Assembly (NCBI GenBank): GCA_021521415.1
Contig: JAIQDT010005832.1
Span: 87,995-151,994, forward strand
Direction of reading: 5' to 3'
Length of the DNA: 64,000 bases
Origin: Bidens hawaiensis
Lineage: Eukaryota > Streptophyta > Magnoliopsida > Asterales > Asteraceae
Each line of letters begins with the position of its first letter. Position 1 is the stretch's first letter. The notes below the pieces were generated by a model. The model was not told the DNA's origin, ran no database searches, and saw nothing but the letters and a program-made list of their open reading frames with translations. Of the stretch, positions 57,333 to 64,000 are shown in pieces. The position numbers and the translations under genes are program-made.

Positions 57333-60300
57333 CTACTGGCTCAAAAGCTCACTCTTGCTCCTTGCATCACACTCACTACACACAAACTCCACGGGTGCGA
57401 GTTCCTCATCATCTATGCCGCAACACACGGTATGCTTCCACACCCGACACTCATCGCACTCCACCATCCTCTCCCCGTCATCATCCCGGGCCCCACACAC
57501 ACACTCCACCCTAGATTCCATTGCGTACCCATCCCCCCCTTCATACCTCAACGTCGTACCCAAGTCCAACCCGAACCCCCTTACCCAAACCTGCGCACCC
57601 GCCTCCAACGCGCACGAAACCACCACGTCATCATTTATCCCTTTTAACCCCCCAATTTGACTCACCACAAACTTACTCATCACACAATATGTGTCCCTTA
57701 ATGCAAACTGAGCCACCTGTTTCAACTCGCCAACTGTCATCCACGGTGTCACCATAACAGCCTCGCCAGGTGGCAGCGGCCGAGTCAACTCGGTATCCAA
57801 CTCGTCAAAACTCGGTAAAACCCGGCAAGTCAACATCATCAAATCTTCATTTCCCACTCCAAAATCCCACTCTTTAACAAAATACTTGCTATTCAAAACG
57901 AGTCGACTTGCTTGACTCACCGAGTTCCATACCGGGTAACCCAATAACACATTTCTATACACAAACAACATATCCCCATAAACACCCCCACCAAATTCCT
58001 CACTGTTTTGATCCCGGATCTCGAATTCCGTTAACCGGGTTAACGGGTTTTTCATCCGGGTCACGATTTGATCCCCGACAACCAAATTATCAACCGATTT
58101 CAACACGAAATCGATCAAACCCGTGTCACCGACATATTTACTAGCCAAATCCCTCAAATCTTTACGCGACATCGCGCCGTTTCTTCCAATGTTCATAACC
58201 TTATGATCTTTTAAAATATTCGCAATTATTTTCGCAGTCTTCTCAAGCCGTTGCTTCGGCCACCGAGGCTCTAACTTCCACAACGAAGACACGGGCTTCA
58301 CGTTAACTTCACGAAGCTCAAACTCGACGAACCTGGTCAACGGGTTGACCACCCGACGAATAATATAGCTATCGAAACTCAAAACATTGATTGACTTCAG
58401 TACGAAGTCAATCAAACCCGTGTCCGCGATATATTCTCGGGCACCTTCCCTTAACTCATTTCTCGACATTGCATCGTTCGTTCCGTTTAACAACTTAACG
58501 ATCACTTCAAGCGAGTACACGACTCGTTTCGGGGCCCACCGACAGTCAGCATCCAGAACAGAAGTCAAAAACTGGTCCAAACACATTATATTTTCACTTT
58601 CTTCATCAAATTCATAATGTTCATATTTAGATACTTTTCTCGAAGGCGATAATATTACCCGTTCGATCTCTTGAGTCTGCTTAAACTCGAGCATGCATTG
58701 TAACAGCTCGCTTAAAGAACTCAACTGCGATTCACTAAACTCCTCATACTTTAATATAATCTGTCGAAACTTGTTTCGACTGCGAGTGTTTTTGAAGTCG
58801 TTAATAATCTTATTGAGGTTTAATTCGCTTAGAAACCGAACCGCTCCCCTGTATTTCTCCTCTGTAACACCATAACTTCCGTTACCAAAACTATACCCCC
58901 AATTTCCGAACCACGAGTTCTTAAACGCCACTCCGTGTATTAACCTTAACTCGATTGATCGATCTAACTTCACATCAGCAACAGATACTTTCCTGCACAT
59001 TGTAAATTCACACTAAAATAAGACCCGTGAGACCTGAACTGATTAGACCCGGTTATTTACAATAAGGCCGGCCTGCATCCTGAGAAACTACTAAACGGGC
59101 CCGGGTCTGACTATTGTCTCTTTACATAAACCGGGTAAGACCCATGAGACCTGAACCGATCGGCGATCAGACCTAGTTATCTACAATAGGGTCGGGTCTT
59201 GGGTCCCGAGAAACTACTAAACGGGTCCGGGTCGGGTCTGGCCCGTTATGCTTCACCTAAATTAACTCAAACTCACATCAAATTAAGATGAATTTCGAAA
59301 ATATACCTGGTTTTACATAAACCAGGTAAGACCCGTGAGACCCGAATCAAACAGACCCAATTATTTACAATAGGGGTTGGCTCAGATCCTAAGAAACTAC
59401 TAAACGGGCCCGGGTTGTTCTTCTGGGTCTGACTATTGTCTCTTTACATAAACCTGGTAAGACCAGTGATACCCGAACCCATTAAACTCAGTTATTTACA
59501 ACAGTGTCGGGTCCTGGGTCCTAAGAAACTACTAAACGGGTCCGGGTTAGGTCTGACCCGTTACACGTTGCCTAAATTTACATTAAATGCAACTCAAATT
59601 CACATCAAATTAAGCTGAAATTCGAAATATACCTGGTTTTAAGAACATTGCAGATGCTGTTCCAGAAATTCATGACGTCAGACTCGGTTAAGGAAACCGA
59701 AGAGCCTAAATCGAGTTTGTTAACCGAAATCAGATGACCGAAGCCGTTGCAGTGAATCAAACCGTGTAAGATACACGAATCATCATCGAGCTCCAAACCG
59801 TTATTCCGTTCGTAATCATTCAACGGGGGTTTCTCACCGTAGGACGGGATCATTATCCGGTACCTTCTCTTACACACAAAATGATGCCCCCAACCTTCAA
59901 TATTCAATTCATAGTATCACAATTAATAATCAATTACATGTTAATATTACACTAAATTCAACTCAAATTCACATTAATTTGAAATTAAGCTGGATCTAAT
60001 TTAACACCATCAACTCATACCTTCATGATCGATGTTAATTCACACTAAATACAACTCAAATTCACACTAATTGCAACACAAATACACATTAATTTAAGAT
60101 CAATTTACACTAAACCTAATCAAACTCAAATTCACACTAAACCCAACTCAAATCCACATTAATTTGAGATTAAACTGGACTTTCAATATTCATTATTGAT
60201 CTAATTCAACATCAGCAACTCATACATTCATGATCGACGTTAATTTACACTAAACCCAACTCAAATTCACACTAAATTCAACTCAAATTCACATTAATCT

Positions 60301-60990
60301 GAGATTAAATTGGTATTTTAAATTTTCATGATCGACCCAATTCACACTAAATCTAATCTAACCCATATTCACATTAATTTCAACTCAAATTCACATTAAT
60401 TTGAAATTAAATTGGTATTTAAATTTTCATCATCGACCCATATTCACACTAAACCCAACTCAAATTTAAACTAAACCCAACTCAAATTCACATTAATTTG
60501 AAATTAAACTGGATCTAATTTAACATAACCCACTGATGCTTTCTGGGTCGACGTTAATTAACACTAAACCCAACTCAAATCCACATTAATTTGAATTTAA
60601 ATTGGTATTGTAAATTTTCATCATCGACCCAATTCACACTAAATCTAATCAAACTCAAATTCACACTAAACCCAACTCAAATCCACATTAAATTACAAAC
60701 TAACCAACGAATTTGCAGTGAAAGCAGAACTTATGAACAGAGTGATCCGTAACGTGTTCTTCCACAACATAAAACGGGAAAACAGCACCGTTTGACTCGC
60801 ACAGAAGCAGCGTTGACCACACATTCTGGGTGTCAACTTGTTCACCGAATTCATTAACAAACGACCGGATATTATCGCGAAACGGACCGGAATAATCGCC
60901 GATTGAGTTCGGGAAGCTTTTGAACTCGAAGATTCGTTGCTTGCGTTTACGGTTTGGTGTGAGTTTGATGCAAGGTTCAAGAGTTGCCAT
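57333..60990 (-). CDS. PHD-finger protein of the MALE STERILITY 1 / MMD1 family
   Basis: Three exons on the minus strand, 60990-60705, 59894-59633 and 58992-57333, with GT-AG introns of 810 and 640 bp and fitting phases: 735 aa. The N-terminal part has a basic start (TPNRKRKQRIFEFKSF), then FCFHCKFVGWGHHFVCKRRY, a Cys/His pattern typical of this family, and LHGLIHCNGFGHLISVN. The middle holds the conserved LIHGVAFKNSWFGNWGYSFG and two repeated segments with YIADTGLIDFVLKS and YVGDTGLIDFVLKS. A C4HC3 PHD finger lies at about residues 680-725 (CVCGARDDDGERMVECDEC ... WKHTVC). PHD fingers read histone H3 tails. The Arabidopsis members act in pollen and meiosis. The closest relative looks like At1g33420/At2g01810, not MS1 itself, so no symbol is given. 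Confidence 0.9.
59020..59640. repeat. Duplicated block of about 310 bp in the second intron of the PHD gene
   Basis: AGACCC...GAGACC...GAAACTACTAAACGGG modules occur four times as two higher-order copies. Each copy ends with AATATACCTGGTTTTA, the sequence of the real splice donor on the minus strand (59633/59632). A second, decoy donor therefore lies at 59307/59306. Confidence 0.8.
59930..60700. repeat. Minisatellite of about 100 bp in the first intron of the PHD gene
   Basis: About six degenerate units share CATGATCGA-like sequence followed by TTCACACTAAACCCAACTC and CACATTAATTTGA. They fill nearly the whole 810-bp intron. Confidence 0.75.
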
Positions 60991-61265
60991 TGAAGGGGTT
61001 GTGAGATATTATTATTATTATTATTATTATTGTTATTATGAAGAAGATGATGATGATTTGAGAGAATGGTGGCTTAGTGGGTTTTTAGTTAACTGTCGAA
61101 ATGACGGTGAAGGGTATGTGAAGGCGGGAGATTGTGAGTGGTGTGTGGGGGTAGAATGGTAATTTTGATTGGTGTAACGATATGTTATTGCATGAGTGAG
61201 TACGTGTGTGATTGTGTGGGTCCCACTGGTGGAAGTTACGTTAATTAACCCTGTAGTTTGGTTTA
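60991..61265 (-). promoter_or_regulatory. Upstream region of the PHD gene
   Basis: Starts with an ATT microsatellite (61009-61032) in the presumed 5' UTR. Only about 275 bp separate the start codon from transposon debris. No TATA box was recognised. Confidence 0.4.
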
Positions 61266-63141
61266 TCGTCGTTTTTTACGGTAGTCTTAGACGAGCTGTC
61301 AAAGTCAGTTAAGGAGATAGTCCCGTGGACCGTGGTGTAGGGCTGGCATATCGTGTATACCCGTACACGATATGACACGAACACGATAAGACACGAACAA
61401 GGAATGGGTATACCTGTACACGACACGAAAACTTTTCGTGTACCTGTAACCCAAACACGAACACGAACCTGTTAATACCTGGTATACACGATAATACATG
61501 ATAATAGTTGTTTAGAAACACATATTTGACAACCTTTTAGCGAAACAAAAGTCGAGGAAAGTTCATAAAAGTCTTAAAATAAAACATAAATCCATGGTCC
61601 TCCTTAACAAATTTAAGACAAAAACACAGAGAATTCTAATCAAAACATATATTGAAATTCCAAACTTTCAAGTTACAAGTGGTCTTTCTTCTCAAATCTT
61701 CAATTCCAGACAATCAAACCTACACACAAAATAAGGATAGTCAATTAGTCATATTAATCATGGACAATTGAACATATTCATATAGTTTTATCAAGTAACA
61801 CTATTTGAAAGTTTTAGAGTGAGGTACCTTAGGATTGTTCATTGTTTCTAGCGAGCAACACTACTTGAAGCATTTGGAGTTGGTACCTTAGGATTGTTCA
61901 CCGAGTTTGAAGCATTTGATTCACAACTAATGTAAAGCGACATTATATCTTCAGTGAGCTCTTCCACACTAACTTTGTTAGAACCTACAAAGTACAAACA
62001 AACATATACATTATAAATTAATATAATATTGTGTACAAACAAACCAAACTTGAACCAAAATAAGCATAGTTGAATCAACAAACATACCGTTGTTTTGGCT
62101 TTCTTATCCTTCGCCTTTTCCACCTTCTTTTGTGGGCCACTCATAATTACCTAAATTGTAAATACTAGCAAATGTGAGCAATCGAAAGTTCAAAACCAAA
62201 TAAGTGAACTAATTAAACTAAAACAGCCCTATAATAGTATTAATCTCATATTATTAACTCAGCAACCCACCGAGTCACCAAATCGTTCACCTCAATCTCT
62301 TTAATCGTTGGAAGGGTCAAAACCTTCGTGTTGACTGTTTAAAATAATTAATACGTAATCATATTTTATATTATAATAGCAATATATCAAACTGTATTGT
62401 TATTTGTTAAAAAAAATAAAACAAAATATCAAAGTATAATAATAATAAAGTAGAAAATGTCGAATAATAAATAAACGATATGCATCCACGGTGCCATTGA
62501 AAGTCCATTTCATTTACAGCCCATTTACAGCCTTTTTGTGAACTAACAAACCTAAAACAGTTAAACAGCCTTACCTGTTACAGCGTGAGAGGGAAGGCCG
62601 GCGTGAGAGAGAAGGTCGGTGACTGGCCGGTGACGGGCCGACGACGGGAACCCTGGTGATGTCCAGCGACGGGCCGGAGTGAGAGGGAAGAACTGGCTGA
62701 CTGCGTGAGTGGCTGAGAGGGAAGGATTTTGAGAGCGGCTGTTAGAAATAAGAATTAGGGTTAGGGATAATATAAGTTATACCTATATATTTTATAATTT
62801 ATTTAATTTAAAAAATAAACAGGTACTAACAGGTAAACAGGTATTATACCTGTTTAGACACGAAAATTAACAGGTAATTTCGTGTCTACCTGTTTTAGTA
62901 CACGAAACCTGTTAAGGCCTTACCTGTTACCTGTTAAAGTCGTGTAGGTATATATGTCGTGTATTCGTGTCTCGTGTATAAATTGTCAGCCCTACCGTGG
63001 TGTATAATGTTTGTAGACAATATTGTGTTAGTTGGTAAGAGAATACAAGATATGAAGATCTGGTTAGAGGAGTGGCGAGCAGCTTTAGAGATGAAAGTAT
63101 TAAGGGTTAGTAGCTCACTAGCTATAAGACCGAGTATCTTC
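61266..63141 (+). pseudogene. LINE reverse-transcriptase relic split by a hAT element
   Basis: 61281-61329 translates to FFTVVLDELSKSVKEIVPW. After the hAT element, from about 62997, the text continues WCIMFVDNIVLVG and then WLEEWRAALEMKVLRVS, and after a frameshift KTEYL. In plant LINE reverse transcriptases the same words run on without a gap around the F-A-D-D active site, here changed to FVDN. The relic is dead and far older than the hAT insertion. Confidence 0.75.
61338..62994. mobile_element. Non-autonomous hAT element (1657 bp) with perfect 8-bp target duplication
   Basis: Ends TAGGGCTGGCATATCGTG and, inverted, TAGGGCTGACAATTTATACA. CCGTGGTG flanks it on both sides (61330-61337, 62995-63002). 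The subterminal regions are packed with CACGAA, ACACGA and CCTGTTA motifs, typical transposase-binding arrays of hAT elements. On the minus strand an ATG at 62144 opens a Lys-rich stretch (MSGPQKKVEKAKDKK). This may be the start of a deleted transposase gene, but no catalytic region remains. Confidence 0.85.
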
Positions 63142-64000
63142 ACTGGGTATAATTGTTGTTGTAATCTTGAAAGTCTTATTTATTTTCATTAAATGTTTTT
63201 GTTTAAATGTTAAAGCTATATTGTATTCCTGGTTGGTACAAAGAATGTTAAATCTAAACCGAACTTTAAACCATATAAAAATCAAACTGATGATCGAAAA
63301 TAAAGAAAGAAAGATAGATAAGAAATAGAGGTATGATGGTTCAAAATGAAGTTTCATATGGCACACCTTCGGACTTCGGTACATGATAGGGCTTGTGACC
63401 ATAGTTGGATTTGTATGAACACGTGAAAAAATGAATGGAACTTTTGGTATGCATGAAGTAAAAACATAATAGTCATGACGTGAAGTGAGTTGAGTAGAAT
63501 GTTAAGAAGAGCTTAAAGTAAATATTAGAAACTCTTCTTATTTTGACTACATATTATTTCTTATTCTATGTTTTTTTTGTAACATTTCAATTTCCTTATT
63601 TTTTTAATTAGAAAAAAAGATTTATGATTTTTCTGAAGGACTAATTATACTTATAGTCTTTTTATGTGGTAAATCTGACTAAACTGTAAACTATATGGCG
63701 TATAAAGTGAAATTAACAAACCGTTAAAGAAGTTTTAGAGAGATAAAAGGGACTCTAGACTAGATGGAGAAACTGAGAATTTGTGGTTTGCATGTCCAAA
63801 TGTTTGTAGAGATTTAAAATCCCAATTGGGAAGCCAGTTCACTTTCTAACTTTAATTTTGGTCTTTTTATTGGAAAATTGGTTTTTATTGATCGCAACTG
63901 TCGTTCCCAACTAACGAATTGGCTGCTGACAGTTTCAACTATTGACGTAATTCTTCCTAACGGTCCGCAACTAACAGAGTTCTAACGTCATTAGTTTCAG
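63142..64000. other. Intergenic, nothing recognised
   Basis: AT-rich up to the window end. No ORF or repeat boundary that can be supported. Confidence 0.5.

Overview
This is nuclear DNA of a flowering plant, a eudicot, with long AT-rich intergenic stretches, spliced genes with GT-AG introns, LTR retrotransposons, LINE remnants and many MITEs. The style of the retroelements and MITEs suggests Asteraceae, but that is an impression and not a proof.

Layout. Bases 1-8090 hold most of a minus-strand Ty3/gypsy element of the Tat (Grande/Ogre) type, called element A here. It has a 994-bp 5' LTR, an intact gag-pol ORF and, running against gag-pol, the last two exons of an extra spliced gene. Bases 8091-14499 are gene-free and carry small DNA transposons. 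Bases 14500-26644 are the 3' part of a second Tat-type element in plus orientation (element B): the first three exons of its antisense gene, a polypurine tract and a 1015-bp LTR. Between the antisense gene and that LTR sits a complete and very young chromovirus (16028-25192) with near-identical LTRs, a perfect 5-bp target duplication and an intact 1535-codon gag-pol. Its 5' leader carries four tandem hairpin-forming repeats.

Host genes. Bases 27478-32087 encode a cytokinin receptor histidine kinase of the CRE1/AHK4/WOL type in eight exons (976 aa). It starts only 0.83 kb downstream of the element B LTR. Bases 42458-43813 encode a U-box E3 ligase with two W-boxes and a TATA box upstream. Bases 47713-49029 (minus) encode an ANTH-domain clathrin assembly protein. 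Bases 57333-60990 (minus) encode a PHD-finger protein of the MALE STERILITY 1 family in three exons (735 aa). From memory, relatives of these four genes are close neighbours in Arabidopsis, so the window probably keeps an old gene neighbourhood that transposons have stretched.

Transposon debris between the genes includes three hAT-type MITEs with readable 8-bp target duplications, a 540-bp foldback MULE with a perfect 9-bp duplication, Tourist/Harbinger-like MITEs with 3-bp duplications, a 5'-truncated LINE with target duplication, a broken Ty1/copia element (49810-56106), a relic of a receptor-kinase gene, and a LINE reverse-transcriptase relic split by a 1.66-kb hAT element. All splice sites and boundaries were read by eye. 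No database search was possible.
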